Notes: generated by a model from the letters alone, not told the origin. A stretch of DNA of 64,000 nucleotides from VAZQ01 sp963827585 (GCA_963827585.1 CAWHCK010000014.1:62001-126000); one strand, 5' to 3'. Shown: positions 1 to 8,041, counted from the stretch's first letter. Translations and numbers: made by a program.

Positions 1-244
1 CGGGGCCACGTTCCACTCATCGGACTGGACGTCCGTCGTCGGCTGATTGGACGAGGCCTCGTCATCGGGCGCAAACCGTTGATGCTCGGCGTCCAGTCGT
101 CCGTCGTCGATTCCAAAAATCGTGACAACTCTTCATCAGCCGATCTGGCGGACGAACGCCTTTTTCGCCGCTTGAGGAACGGTTCAAAGGCTATCCGACG
201 CAAACGAGACAGGGCGCTTTGACATACCAGGCCGCAACGGACCC
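1..244. other. Left-edge stretch without an assignable gene
   Basis: The plus strand is open from base 1 to a TGA at 220-222 (73 codons, Arg- and Ser-rich), and one minus-strand frame is also open to the edge. Neither translation shows a recognisable motif, so either could be the tail or head of a gene cut by the window edge, or plain non-coding DNA. Nothing else is seen here. Confidence 0.3.
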
Positions 245-1480
245 TCACCGTACCGGCTGGGTGCGGTCGACGGCCGCGCCGCGCAGGTAGACCGCGGAGA
301 TGCGCCGCGTGTTGGTGATGTCGTCGAGCGGATTGGCGTCAAGCACGATGAAGTCGGCGCTCTTGCCCGCGGCGAGCGTGCCGGCGTCGGCCAGGCGCAG
401 GAACTCGGCCGAGTTGCGCGTCGCCGCCACGAGGACCTGCATCGGGGTCATGCCGGCGGTCACCATGTCCAGCATCTCGATGTGCGGACCCCACGGCGTG
501 TTGCCGTCGGTGCCGAGCGTGATGCGCACGCCCGCGGCGTTGAGCTTCGCGAGGTTGCGGGCCTGGATGCCGTAGAAGGCCTGCGCCTGCGGCCGGTCGG
601 TGTTGGCGGCCTCGAGCTTCTCGAAATCGGCGGCCGGGAGGCTTCGCTGCAGCCAGCCCAGATCGGTCTTCACGCCGCGATCCGGCAGGTTGGGCGTGAG
701 CACCAGGTTCGGACGCTCCTTGAACATGGCGACGAGCTCGTCGTCGATGTCGCGGTCGCGAACGCCGTGCGCGAAGGCATCGATGCCGGCGCGCATGAGG
801 CCCTTGGTGTCCTCGAGCTCGAAAATGTGCGCGGTGATCCGTAGGCCCTGCTTGTGCGCCTCATCGATAATGGCGCCGTAGATTTCGGGGGTCAGCTTCT
901 TGTACTTGCCGTCGCGGCTGTCGACCCAGATTTTCACGATATCGACCTTGTGCGCCGCGAGCTCCTGCACCGCCTTGCGGCCTTCCGCCTCGGTCGTGAT
1001 CCAGTGCGGCGTGGTGAGGCGCCCCGGCTCGGGCATGGTGATGCCGCGCCCGGCGCTGAAGAAGCGCGCGGCGCCGGGCATGTTCTCCTTGCGCATGTCC
1101 AGGAGCTCATAGTTGTCGGTGCCGAGGCTCAGCGCGGCGCTCACGCCGAAATAGGCGCGCCGCTGCAGGTCGCGCATGATGAGCTCGCGCGTCGGGCTGA
1201 GATGGACGTGGGTGTCGATCAGCATCGGCATCACGGTCTTGCCCGACAGCGTGACGCGGGTGGCGCCGACGGGCAGGCTGACGTCGGCGGCGCGGCCGGC
1301 GGCGACGATGCGCGTGCCGTCGATGAGGAGCACCGCGTTCTCGATCGGCGCGCCGCCGTCGCCCACGATGAGGCGCACCCCTTCGAACGCGGTCACGCCG
1401 GACTGCGCGCCGGCGGGCGAAGCGAATTGAGCGAGGAAACCAAGGGCAACGCTTGCGGCAACAACGACGACCCGGCGCAT
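245..1480 (-). CDS. Secreted metal-dependent amidohydrolase family protein
   Basis: Amidohydrolase-superfamily enzyme (imidazolonepropionase/prolidase-like branch), probably hydrolysing C-N bonds in small amides or peptides in the periplasm. Residues 1-26 form a signal peptide ending ASPAGAQ. The metal ligands are visible: HVH at 91-93, the lysine expected to be carbamylated in VKIW near 183, His near 218 (TAHIF) and 238 (FAHG), and the late Asp in LGTDG. Length (411 codons) fits the family. A longer in-frame extension exists, but the ATG at 1480 is preceded five bases upstream by GGAGG and starts the signal peptide, so it was chosen. The gene stands alone. The substrate cannot be told from sequence. 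Confidence 0.85.
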   Translation of the reverse strand: MRRVVVVAASVALGFLAQFASPAGAQSGVTAFEGVRLIVGDGGAPIENAVLLIDGTRIVAAGRAADVSLPVGATRVTLSGKTVMPMLIDTHVHLSPTRELIMRDLQRRAYFGVSAALSLGTDNYELLDMRKENMPGAARFFSAGRGITMPEPGRLTTPHWITTEAEGRKAVQELAAHKVDIVKIWVDSRDGKYKKLTPEIYGAIIDEAHKQGLRITAHIFELEDTKGLMRAGIDAFAHGVRDRDIDDELVAMFKERPNLVLTPNLPDRGVKTDLGWLQRSLPAADFEKLEAANTDRPQAQAFYGIQARNLAKLNAAGVRITLGTDGNTPWGPHIEMLDMVTAGMTPMQVLVAATRNSAEFLRLADAGTLAAGKSADFIVLDANPLDDITNTRRISAVYLRGAAVDRTQPVR

Positions 1481-1647
1481 CGGAGCCTCCATGGTGAAAG
1501 GCGGACGGCCGGAGTGTAGCGCTTCGCAGGGGACCGGAAGAGGGGGGATTGCGGCACGTCCCCTCACCCGGCGGCCCGCAGCCGCATATTGGCCGCTGCC
1601 GGTCGCGTCACCATATGACGGTCGGGGGAAGACAATCGGAGACTCCC

Positions 1648-2100
1648 ATGGCCAAAGCCAAGAAAGCGCGCGCCATCGGTTTCAACCATGTCGCGCTCGA
1701 GGTCGGCGACATCGATGAGGCGCTGGCATTCTACGGCCGCCTGTTCGACTTCGAGCTGCGCGGCAGGAGCAAGACCTCGGCCTTCATCGATCTGGGCGAT
1801 CAGTTCCTCGCGCTTCAGAAGGGCCGCACCCAGGCCGCCGACGACGGCCGTCATTTCGGCCTCGTGGTCGATGACAAGGACGCCGTCCGCCGGGCGTTGG
1901 CGGAGGCGGGCGTGCGCCCGCTGCCCGGCCAGTTTCTCGATTTCCTCGACCCGTGGGGCAACCGTGTCGAGATCGTCAGCTACGAAAATATCCAGTTCAC
2001 CAAGGCGCCGAACGTGCTGCGCGGCATGGGGCTGTCGCATATGCCGAAGAACGCGAAAGCGACAGAGGAGCTTACCGGTAAGGGCATGGCGCCCAATTGA
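1648..2100 (+). CDS. VOC family protein (glyoxalase/bleomycin-resistance fold)
   Basis: Single-domain vicinal-oxygen-chelate protein of 150 residues. FNHVALEVGDIDEALAFY at the N-terminus gives the first metal-type His, HFGLVVDD near residue 70 the second, and DPWGNRVEIV near 110 the terminal Glu: the usual beta-alpha-beta-beta-beta pattern. Members are lyases, dioxygenases or resistance proteins, and the reaction here is unknown. The Lys-rich start MAKAKKARA at 1648 has a GGAG seven bases upstream. It is transcribed divergently from the amidohydrolase with about 170 bases between them, and lies 75 bases before the DUF1428 gene, possibly the same transcript. Confidence 0.8.
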   Translation: MAKAKKARAIGFNHVALEVGDIDEALAFYGRLFDFELRGRSKTSAFIDLGDQFLALQKGRTQAADDGRHFGLVVDDKDAVRRALAEAGVRPLPGQFLDFLDPWGNRVEIVSYENIQFTKAPNVLRGMGLSHMPKNAKATEELTGKGMAPN

Positions 2101-2175
2101 AGGCTGACCGCCGTCCATCCGGTCGAGCGAGATCGACCGAGATCGACATCGCATCATCCAAACTCAGGGAGACGA

Positions 2176-2532
2176 ATGATGACCTACGTCGACGGATTTG
2201 TTGCGGCCGTCCCCACCGGCAATCGCGAAATCTACAAGAAACATGCAGAAGCCGCTGCCGTCGTCTTCAAGGAGCACGGCGCATTGAAACTCGTCGAGTG
2301 TTGGGGCGACGACGTGCCCGACGGCAAGGTCACGTCATTTCCCATGGCGGTCAAGCGCAAGGATGACGAGACCGTCGTTTTCGCCTGGATCGTCTGGCCT
2401 TCGCGCCAGGTGCGCGATGAAGGCATGAAGAAGGTGATGGCCGACCCGCGCTTGCAGCCGGACAAGAACCCGATGCCGTTTGACGGACAACGCATGATCT
2501 ACGGCGGCTTTGAAATGATCCTAGAGGCATGA
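2176..2532 (+). CDS. DUF1428 (YbaA-like) protein
   Basis: Small soluble protein (118 residues) of the DUF1428 family, which has an alpha/beta-barrel dimer fold and no assigned reaction. Diagnostic stretches are MTYVDGFVAAVP at the start, the central ECWGDDVPDGKVTSFPMAV, and the C-terminal MPFDGQRMIYGGFE. Two ATGs stand side by side at 2176 and 2179; GGGAG lies a few bases upstream and either could be used. It follows the VOC gene on the same strand and may be co-transcribed. Full-length, no oddities. Confidence 0.85.
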   Translation: MMTYVDGFVAAVPTGNREIYKKHAEAAAVVFKEHGALKLVECWGDDVPDGKVTSFPMAVKRKDDETVVFAWIVWPSRQVRDEGMKKVMADPRLQPDKNPMPFDGQRMIYGGFEMILEA

Positions 2533-2610
2533 GCGCCTGGGCGTGTGACCGCGCTGTTGATCCATAGGGTGGGCACTGCGCGATTTCGATTCTATCATCC
2601 GCACGTGTTG

Positions 2611-2707
2611 CGCGGGCAATCGCCCGCGGGCGTGTGTCGGCGTGGGCAAAATCGCTGGAAGCACCGGTGCGAATAGCCCGTTCCTGAGCAAACGATTTTG
2701 CCCACGC
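2611..2707. repeat. Inverted-repeat structure upstream of dienelactone hydrolase
   Basis: A perfect 15-bp inverted repeat (GCGTGGGCAAAATCG at 2640-2654 and its complement at 2693-2707) encloses a GCACCGGTGC palindrome at 2661-2670. A separate GC hairpin lies at 2611-2628 (CGCGGGC / GCCCGCG). The whole sits 24 bases before the Shine-Dalgarno of the next gene. It may be a cis-regulatory RNA or DNA structure or a small mobile palindrome; no close second copy was noticed in the window. Confidence 0.55.
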
Positions 2708-2739
2708 TGCGCATCGGGCCGCCTAATATCGGAGGAACC

Positions 2740-3412
2740 ATGGGCACGAACATCAACTTCAGACGACCCGACGGCAAGGATGCTCCGGGCTATCTCGCCA
2801 AGCCCGCGCGCGCCAATGCGCCCGGCGTCGTGGTGATCCAGGAGTGGTGGGGACTGCAGGACCAGATCAAGGGCATCTGCGACCGCTTCGCGGCGACGGG
2901 ATACGAGGCGCTCGCACCGGATCTCTATGCCGGGACCGTCGTTCCCTATCACGATGCGGACGCCGCCAATCGGGAGATGAGCTCGCTCAACTTCCTCGAC
3001 GCGACCGACCAGATGGTGCGCGGCGCGGCGCAATATCTCAAGCAGACGAGCGCCAAGGTCGGACTCACCGGTTTCTGCATGGGGGGCGCGGTGACAATTC
3101 TCGGCGCGATCCGCGTTCCGGAGCTCAGCGCGGCAGTGTGTTATCTACGGGCTCCCACCGGCAAACGTCGCCAACCCCGCCGACATCCGCGTGCCGCTGC
3201 AAGCCCATTTTGCCAACGAAGATGACTGGTGCACGCCGGAGGCGGTCGATGCGTTCGAGGCGGCCCTCAAGACCGCGCACAAGCCGGCCGAGATTTTCCG
3301 CTACGAGGCCAAGCACGGTTTCATGAACGAGCAGCGGCCCGACGCGCACCAGCGTCAAGCTGCGGAGGTCGCATGGTCGCGCACCCGCTCCTTCTGGGAG
3401 ACGCATCTCTAG
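2740..3412 (+). pseudogene. Dienelactone hydrolase family protein, frameshifted
   Basis: Alpha/beta hydrolase of the dienelactone hydrolase family (carboxymethylenebutenolidase-like), a cytoplasmic enzyme of chlorocatechol-type or related lactone degradation. The start at 2740 follows GGAGGAACC. QEWWGL near residue 36 and the nucleophile Cys113 in GFCMGG are in the first frame. The catalytic Asp (DDWCTP) and His (KHGFMNE) are in the next frame, which ends at 3412. The reading shifts at about 3145: removing one C restores YYGLPPANVANPADIRV. All triad residues survive, so an assembly indel is more likely than decay. Confidence 0.85.
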
Positions 3413-3504
3413 GTCGGTGACGCCTGAAACATCGTCGACAGTTGCAACCGCTACTCAAGAGCCCGACCCGCGAAGGGTCGGCGCCATAAAGGGGGAGACG
3501 ACCC

Positions 3505-3966
3505 ATGTCGGTGCAAGAGTCCAAATTGCCGGTATCGTGGCTGACGCGTAGCGATGGTCTCGCGGCGCAATGGCAGGACTTCCTGCTGCTGCTCGGCCGT
3601 GTGCTGCTCGGCTGGATCTTCATTCTGAGCGGCTGGCGCAAGCTCATGGACATCCCGGCGTTCGCTGCTTCCATGCCGCGCCGCGACCTGCCGACCTTCC
3701 TCGGCTATATCGCCCCGTTCGTCGAGTTCGTCGGCGGAATTCTGCTCGTGGTCGGGCTTGCCACCCGCTATGCGGCGCTGCTGATGCTGCTGTTCGTCAT
3801 CATCGCGACCTTCAGCTCGCATCGCTATTGGAACTATCCCGAAGCGCAACGTGCGAACCAGAACAGCCACTTCTGGAAAAACATCTCGATGATGGGCGGC
3901 ACGGTGCTGCTGTTCGTCACCGGCGCCGGCCGCTACGCGGTTGATGCGATGCTGCAGCGCAGATAA
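3505..3966 (+). CDS. DoxX family membrane protein
   Basis: Integral membrane protein of 153 residues with about four predicted helices: roughly 27-46 (FLLLLGRVLLGWIFILSG), 66-85, 88-108 and 125-142. FILSGWRKL after the first helix and the loop around ASM are typical of the DoxX/DoxD group, which is linked to redox and thiol stress, although most members have no defined reaction. GGGGGAG lies about seven bases before the ATG. It lies 92 bases after the dienelactone hydrolase on the same strand and converges on the TctC gene. Confidence 0.85.
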   Translation: MSVQESKLPVSWLTRSDGLAAQWQDFLLLLGRVLLGWIFILSGWRKLMDIPAFAASMPRRDLPTFLGYIAPFVEFVGGILLVVGLATRYAALLMLLFVIIATFSSHRYWNYPEAQRANQNSHFWKNISMMGGTVLLFVTGAGRYAVDAMLQRR

Positions 3967-3997
3967 TCAAGCAGGCGCGGTCTTCGTCGCGTTCGCG

Positions 3998-4972
3998 CTA
4001 TTCGATTCCGGCCGCGCCGGCCTGGTGCACGATTTTGCCCCAGGTCGCGATCTCGCGCTCGATGAAGCGCGCAAGCTCGGCGGGCGGCGTCGGCTCGGCC
4101 GGAACGAGGCCCATCTCCGTCAGCTTCGCCTGCGCCTCGGGCGTCGCAATGTAGCGGACAAGCTCGCCGTGGAGCGTGTCGACGACCGCACGCGGCGTGG
4201 CGGCGGGCGCGCACAGCATCTGCCAGGGCGCCGAGTCGTAGCCGGCAACGGTCTCGCCGATCGGCGGAAGCTCGGGCGCGGCCACGATGCGCTTGCCCGT
4301 GGTCACGCCCAACGCCCTGATCTGGCCGGACTTGATGAGCGCCAGCGCGGGCGGCGGGTCGCTGAACAGCACCTGGATGTGGCCGCCGATCAGGTCGTTG
4401 AGCGCCGGCACGGTGCCCTTGTAAGGCACATGGGTCATCTGCACGCCGGCGAGCGTGTTGAACAGCTCGCCGTAGAGATGATGCGAGGCACCCACCCCGC
4501 CCGATCCGAAGCTGAGCTGGCGCGGCCGTTCGCGCGCGTACCTGATCAGGTCGGCGACGTTTCGCACCGGCAGCGACGGATTGACCAGCAGAATGAACGG
4601 CACATGCGCGAGCATCGCGACCGGCGCGAAGTCCCTGACCGGATCGTAGGTGATCTTCTTGTAGAGCGTCGGATTGATCGCCATGGCGGAACTGGTTGCG
4701 ACCAGCAGCGTGTGGCCGTCCGCAGGCGCCTTGGCGACCGCGCTCGCGCCGATCTGCTGGCCGGCGCCGGGGCGGTTCTCCACCACGAACGGCTTGCCGA
4801 GCCCCTGCTCCAGGGCCTTCGCGGCCAGCCGCCCGAGGATGTCCGTCGTGCCCGCGGGCGTGAACGGGACGATGATGGTCACCGTCCGCGCCGGATAGTC
4901 CTGCGCGTAGGCGCGGAGCGGCCAACCCGCGACCGCGCCTGCGAGCAGCGTGACGAACTGGCGGCGCCGCAT
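3998..4972 (-). CDS. Tripartite tricarboxylate transporter substrate-binding protein (Bug/TctC family)
   Basis: Periplasmic solute receptor of 324 residues. An N-terminal signal peptide (MRRRQFVTLLAGAVAG to about residue 24) is followed by the mature start QDYPARTVTIIVPFTPAG, with the conserved GGxxD-like loop as AGTTDILGR. VENRPGAGQQIGA and FGSGGVGASHH are the usual ligand-loop stretches. No membrane partners (TctA/TctB) are nearby, so it is an orphan receptor, as is common where this family is amplified. Ligands are usually small carboxylates. The Shine-Dalgarno AGGA lies within a short dyad, GGACA/TGTCC (4974-4988). Confidence 0.88.
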   Translation of the reverse strand: MRRRQFVTLLAGAVAGWPLRAYAQDYPARTVTIIVPFTPAGTTDILGRLAAKALEQGLGKPFVVENRPGAGQQIGASAVAKAPADGHTLLVATSSAMAINPTLYKKITYDPVRDFAPVAMLAHVPFILLVNPSLPVRNVADLIRYARERPRQLSFGSGGVGASHHLYGELFNTLAGVQMTHVPYKGTVPALNDLIGGHIQVLFSDPPPALALIKSGQIRALGVTTGKRIVAAPELPPIGETVAGYDSAPWQMLCAPAATPRAVVDTLHGELVRYIATPEAQAKLTEMGLVPAEPTPPAELARFIEREIATWGKIVHQAGAAGIE

Positions 4973-5145
4973 GGGACAAATCCTGTCCGGCCGAGCGGGT
5001 CAAAGCTCGGCCAAGCCATATTAGCAGAATTCCCAGCGGAAGAGGCTGCCGCTGCGATCCCCTCGCACCGGCCGACGCCGCAAACACAATCGCCGATCGG
5101 ACATTGGTCGATGTCCGCTTGAAACACGCGCGGACATATCCTGTT

Positions 5146-5188
5146 CTAGAGCGTGATTGCTTTAGGTTGAGTCGCAATCACGCTCTAG
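5146..5188. repeat. Palindromic repeat, 15-bp stem
   Basis: A perfect 15-bp inverted repeat: CTAGAGCGTGATTGC at 5146-5160 and its complement at 5174-5188, with a 13-base loop. It belongs to the AGAGC...GCTCT extragenic palindromes common in Hyphomicrobiales and lies directly before another palindrome of the same kind. Confidence 0.75.
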
Positions 5189-5198
5189 CTTTTTGTTT

Positions 5199-5271
5199 GA
5201 GCATGATCTTTTCGGAAAACCGGTACCCACCCCGGATCAAGTCCGGGGCAGGCTTTTTCCGGATCATGCTC
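5199..5271. repeat. Palindromic repeat of the GAGCATGATC type
   Basis: Outer arms GAGCATGATC (5199-5208) and GATCATGCTC (5262-5271) enclose CGGAAAACCGGTACCCAC and an inner hairpin CCCCGGA/TCCGGGG (5230-5248). The core CGGAAAACCGGT...CCAC also occurs in the palindrome at 41252-41300, so the two are copies of one family. Its right arm supplies the stop region of the small gene that follows. Confidence 0.75.
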
Positions 5272-5468
5272 TAGCGCTCGGCGCCGCGCGCGTGCTTCGC
5301 CCGCCATTTCGGGCCTGGGCCGCGCATATAGTGCAGCTCGGGCCGGTACGGGTCGAACAGAGAGGGCCTCAGCCAGCGCCACCGCCGAGCGGGCGCGTCC
5401 AGGCCGTGCGCCGGCGCGGGGGCCACAAACAACACTCGTGCGACATACGAATCTGAAAGTGCGCTCAT
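5271..5468 (-). CDS. Small hypothetical protein (65 residues)
   Basis: I recognise no family. It is a basic peptide, Pro/Arg/Trp-rich in its second half (RRWRWLRPSLFDPYRPELHY), with a short apolar N-terminal segment (ARVLFVAPAPAHG). It is kept because its ATG at 5468 is preceded by a strong GGGAGG six bases upstream, which random frames rarely have. The stop lies in the right arm of the palindrome at 5199-5271, so the 3' end may have been reset by the repeat. The function is unknown. It could also be a chance frame. Confidence 0.45.
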   Translation of the reverse strand: MSALSDSYVARVLFVAPAPAHGLDAPARRWRWLRPSLFDPYRPELHYMRGPGPKWRAKHARGAER

Positions 5469-5632
5469 GTCGAACCTCCCTTCGGGGTCCGCCCGCCTCT
5501 TGGTCGGATGCCGCAGATGATAGGTTCATGAGGGCCGACAGCGCCATTCTACGGAGGTTGATCCGCATGACGTGTTGGTTTGCGCCGCTCATACTTAGGT
5601 TGGGGGCCCATGCAGCATGGAGAGACATCCGT

Positions 5633-6079
5633 TCAGGTCAGCGCGCGCAGGTCGCGCCGCAAGCGGTCGGCGCCGGTACGCGGAAGCAGGCGCTCGATCT
5701 CGCCATGCGTGCGTCGCCAGACCGGGACGGCGCGCGCGAGCGTCGCCCGACCCGCGGGCGTCAGCTGCAGCCGGCGACTGCGGCGATCGTCGGCATCGAC
5801 CATCACCGTGACGAGGCCGCGCCGCCGCAGCGGCTTGAGCGCAGCGGTGAGCGTCGTGCGGTCGAGGGCAAGCACGGATGCGATCGAACCGATGCTGGGC
5901 GGCTCGGGCCGGTTCATCGCCATCATCATCGAGTACTGCCCGCTGGTCAGCCCGAGCGGCCGCAGCACGTGATCGAAACGCCGCGCAAGCGCCCTCGCCG
6001 CGCGCTGCAGATGCAGGCACAGGCATGTGTCGCGCACGAAGCGCGTGGTCTCGAAGGGAACCTTGGCCGCCTTTGACAC
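5633..6079 (-). CDS. MarR family transcriptional regulator
   Basis: Winged-helix repressor of 148 residues. The N-terminal dimerisation helix contains RDTCLCLHLQRAARALARRF. The recognition region is IGSIASVLALDRTTLTAALKPL and the wing is DADDRRSRRLQLTPAG. The start is GTG at 6079, with no clear Shine-Dalgarno, so a leaderless or slightly shifted start is possible. Just upstream lies a palindrome (6082-6110) that fits a MarR operator, implying autoregulation and control of the divergent VOC genes at 6238. The ligand is unknown; an electrophile or phenolic compound would be usual. Confidence 0.88.
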   Translation of the reverse strand: MSKAAKVPFETTRFVRDTCLCLHLQRAARALARRFDHVLRPLGLTSGQYSMMMAMNRPEPPSIGSIASVLALDRTTLTAALKPLRRRGLVTVMVDADDRRSRRLQLTPAGRATLARAVPVWRRTHGEIERLLPRTGADRLRRDLRALT

Positions 6080-6081
6080 GC

Positions 6082-6110
6082 CACAATTATGTTGATATCA
6101 ACGTATTGTG
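6082..6110. promoter_or_regulatory. Probable MarR operator
   Basis: A perfect 12-bp palindrome GTTGATATCAAC (6091-6102) is flanked by CACAAT (6082-6087) and ATTGTG (6105-6110), giving nested dyads centred near 6096. It lies between the MarR start codon and the divergent VOC gene, the expected place for a shared operator. That it binds this MarR is inference. Confidence 0.65.
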
Positions 6111-6237
6111 TCAACCGATGCCGGGGATGGAACCCGCCGCGGCGCAATCCCGTTGTCACCCGCAGGCGAGGACGAGCGCGGCACAGGTGGCCGATCTCGT
6201 ATGCGGGGCAAACGCAAGAACATAGGGGGAGTCGATC

Positions 6238-6732
6238 ATGCCGATGACAGCACAAGGGATCACGCCCTGCCTGTGGTTCGATTCCCAGGCCGAAGAGGCG
6301 GCGAAATTCTACGCGTCCGTCTTCAAGAATTCCAAGATCGGAAAAATCAGCCGCTACGGAAAGGAAGGATTCGAGATTCACGGGAGGACGGCGGGAACGG
6401 TCATGACCGTGGAGTTCGAGATCGAAGGGCAGAAATTCGTGGCCCTCAACGGCGGCCCGCATTTCAAGTTCAACGAGGCCGTGTCGTTCCAGATTCACTG
6501 CGAAACGCAGCAGGAGATCGATTACTTCTGGAGCACGCTCGCCGAGGGCGGCGAAGAGGGGTGCTGCGGCTGGCTGAAGGACAAGTTCGGCCTTTCTTGG
6601 CAGGTGGTCCCGAAGCCGCTGCCCGAGATGCTGATGGACGAAAATTCCGAGAAGGCGCAACGGGTCATGCGGTCGATTCTGCAGATGCGCAAGATCGACC
6701 TTGCGGCCCTCCAACGCGCGCAAGCCGCCTGA
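6238..6732 (+). CDS. VOC family protein, PhnB/3-dmu-9_3-mt type
   Basis: Protein of 164 residues of the PhnB-like glyoxalase-fold family. MTAQGITPCLWFDSQAEEAAKFYASVF opens the first half. Other marks are VMTVEFEIEGQKFVALNGGP, FNEAVSFQIHCETQQEIDYFW and GCCGWLKDKFGLSWQVVP, all typical of this family, whose catalytic role is not defined. It is the first gene downstream of the MarR operator and is followed 50 bases later by a second PhnB-like gene, so the two are probably one MarR-controlled transcript. Confidence 0.85.
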   Translation: MPMTAQGITPCLWFDSQAEEAAKFYASVFKNSKIGKISRYGKEGFEIHGRTAGTVMTVEFEIEGQKFVALNGGPHFKFNEAVSFQIHCETQQEIDYFWSTLAEGGEEGCCGWLKDKFGLSWQVVPKPLPEMLMDENSEKAQRVMRSILQMRKIDLAALQRAQAA

Positions 6733-6782
6733 ACGTGGCTCATCGCGACCTCGCAGCAACTTTCACAGAAGGGGTAAAGACC

Positions 6783-7196
6783 ATGCCAGTGACACCGTAT
6801 CTGTTCTTCAATGGCCGCTGCGAGGAGGCGGTCGAGTTCTACAAGAAGGCGCTCGGCGCCGAGGTCGGGATGATGATGCGTTTCAAGGAAAGCCCGGAGC
6901 CGCCACCGCCCGACAAGGTGCCGCCCGGCAGCGAGGATAAGATCATGCACGCGTGCCTTCGCATCAACGGCGCGGAGGTGATGGCGTCCGACGGTTGCGG
7001 TGAGGGCAAGCCGAAATTCGAGGGCTTCTCGCTCTCACTCAATGCCAGGGACGAAGCCGAGGCCGACCGCATGTTCGCGGCGCTCGCCGACGGCGGGCAG
7101 GTGCAAATGCCGCTCGGCAAGACCTTCTTCGCCAAGCGTTTCGGCGCGGTCGCCGACCGCTTCGGCGTGGGCTGGATGATCATCGTGGAGCCCTGA
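6783..7196 (+). CDS. VOC family protein, PhnB-like
   Basis: Second glyoxalase-fold protein of the pair, 137 residues, beginning VTPYLFFNGRCEEAVEFYKKALGA. Other family marks are HACLRINGAEVMASDG in the middle and FGAVADRFGVGWMI at the C-terminus. AGAAGGGG lies about ten bases upstream of the ATG at 6783. A much longer open frame runs upstream from 6108 but overlaps the preceding VOC gene and has no family similarity, so it was not used. Probable partner of the 6238 gene under MarR control; the substrate is unknown. Confidence 0.83.
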   Translation: MPVTPYLFFNGRCEEAVEFYKKALGAEVGMMMRFKESPEPPPPDKVPPGSEDKIMHACLRINGAEVMASDGCGEGKPKFEGFSLSLNARDEAEADRMFAALADGGQVQMPLGKTFFAKRFGAVADRFGVGWMIIVEP

Positions 7197-7226
7197 GGGC
7201 CGCGAGAACTGAAGGGTAAGCGCACG

Positions 7227-7979
7227 TCAGGCCGAGACGCGGCTCTTCTCCTTCGCGAACGGGCTCAGCCCCAGCCATTGCTGCATGGAGTGCGCGAGGG
7301 GCTTGTCGCCGATCAGCTCGATCTGGCCGGCGTCGATCTCCTTCTGCACGGTCGAGAGCCCCATCCAGACCGACGTCATGCTCCGGAGCGAGCTGTGCAC
7401 GTAGAGGTCGATCTCGAAGCCGGGATTGGTCTGGCATAGATCGACCGTCTTGCCGTCGATCACGAGCCACCACGATCGCTTGCCGGAGCTGACGTCACGA
7501 TAGAGGAAATTGATCGTGCACTTTCGCGGCGGCAGCGGCGTCGGGTCGAGACTGCGCCGCATGTCCCACATCAGCAGCGACGGGTCGAGGTTCTTGAGCG
7601 AAAGCGACGACTCGACCCAGCGCTGCCCCCACACGCCGAGCGACATGACCACCGGGCGCAGGTCTTCCCCCGCTTCCGTCAACTTGTACTCGGAGACACC
7701 CGATTGAGCGGTCGGCACGGCGGCGATCACGCCCGCTTCCTCGAGCTCCTTGAGCCGCTTCGAGAGCAGGGTGGGCGACATGAGCGGTACCCCGCGCCGC
7801 AGATCGTTGAAGCGGGTCGAACCGCACAGGAGCTCGCGCAGGACCAGCGCGGTCCAGCGCGAGCAGACGATTTCCGCCGCCATCGCCACCGGGCAGAACT
7901 GGCCGTAGCTTCCCAGATCCTGGCGTTGAAGCAGTTGGCTCCGAGGCTCTTGGCGCTGAGGCATTTGGCGTTGAGGCAT
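7227..7979 (-). CDS. HxlR-type winged-helix regulator with SCP2-like C-terminal domain
   Basis: Two-domain regulator of 250 residues. Residues about 29-115 are an HxlR/MarR-like winged helix, beginning with a Cys in QFCPVAMAAEIV (the position of the redox Cys in HxlR proteins) and continuing SRWTALVLRELLCGSTRFNDL and MSPTLLSKRLKELEEAGVI. The C-terminal half (about 150-245) resembles the SCP2 sterol-carrier fold (WWLVIDGKTVDLC, ELIGDKPLAHSMQQWLGL), which may bind a lipid or CoA ligand. GGGAGA precedes the ATG at 7979. The first 20 residues are four imperfect five-residue repeats. It is divergent from the acyl-CoA dehydrogenase at 8230, its likely target. Confidence 0.82.
   Translation of the reverse strand: MPQRQMPQRQEPRSQLLQRQDLGSYGQFCPVAMAAEIVCSRWTALVLRELLCGSTRFNDLRRGVPLMSPTLLSKRLKELEEAGVIAAVPTAQSGVSEYKLTEAGEDLRPVVMSLGVWGQRWVESSLSLKNLDPSLLMWDMRRSLDPTPLPPRKCTINFLYRDVSSGKRSWWLVIDGKTVDLCQTNPGFEIDLYVHSSLRSMTSVWMGLSTVQKEIDAGQIELIGDKPLAHSMQQWLGLSPFAKEKSRVSA
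7920..7979 (-). repeat. Four imperfect 15-bp tandem repeats at the start of the regulator gene
   Basis: Read on the minus strand from the ATG, four 15-base units encode MPQRQ, MPQRQ, EPRSQ and LLQRQ. The first two differ at one base. They extend the N-terminus ahead of the DNA-binding domain and contain a second possible ATG start (7964). Confidence 0.7.
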
Positions 7980-8041
7980 GGGCTCTCCCTGCAAGGCTCG
8001 GGACACCGGGAACATGTAGCGGGGCCGGGGGCCGCAGGCAG

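Noticed and set aside
6270..6300. GGTTCGATTCC resembling a tRNA T-arm
   Set aside because: It lies within the VOC coding frame, with no acceptor stem or anticodon arm around it.
6108..6780. Upstream extension of the second PhnB-like gene
   Set aside because: It overlaps the first VOC gene in another frame, and the ATG at 6783 has its own ribosome site.
7920..7979. Tandem repeats considered as a CRISPR array
   Set aside because: The 15-base units have no spacers, lie in coding sequence and have no cas genes nearby.
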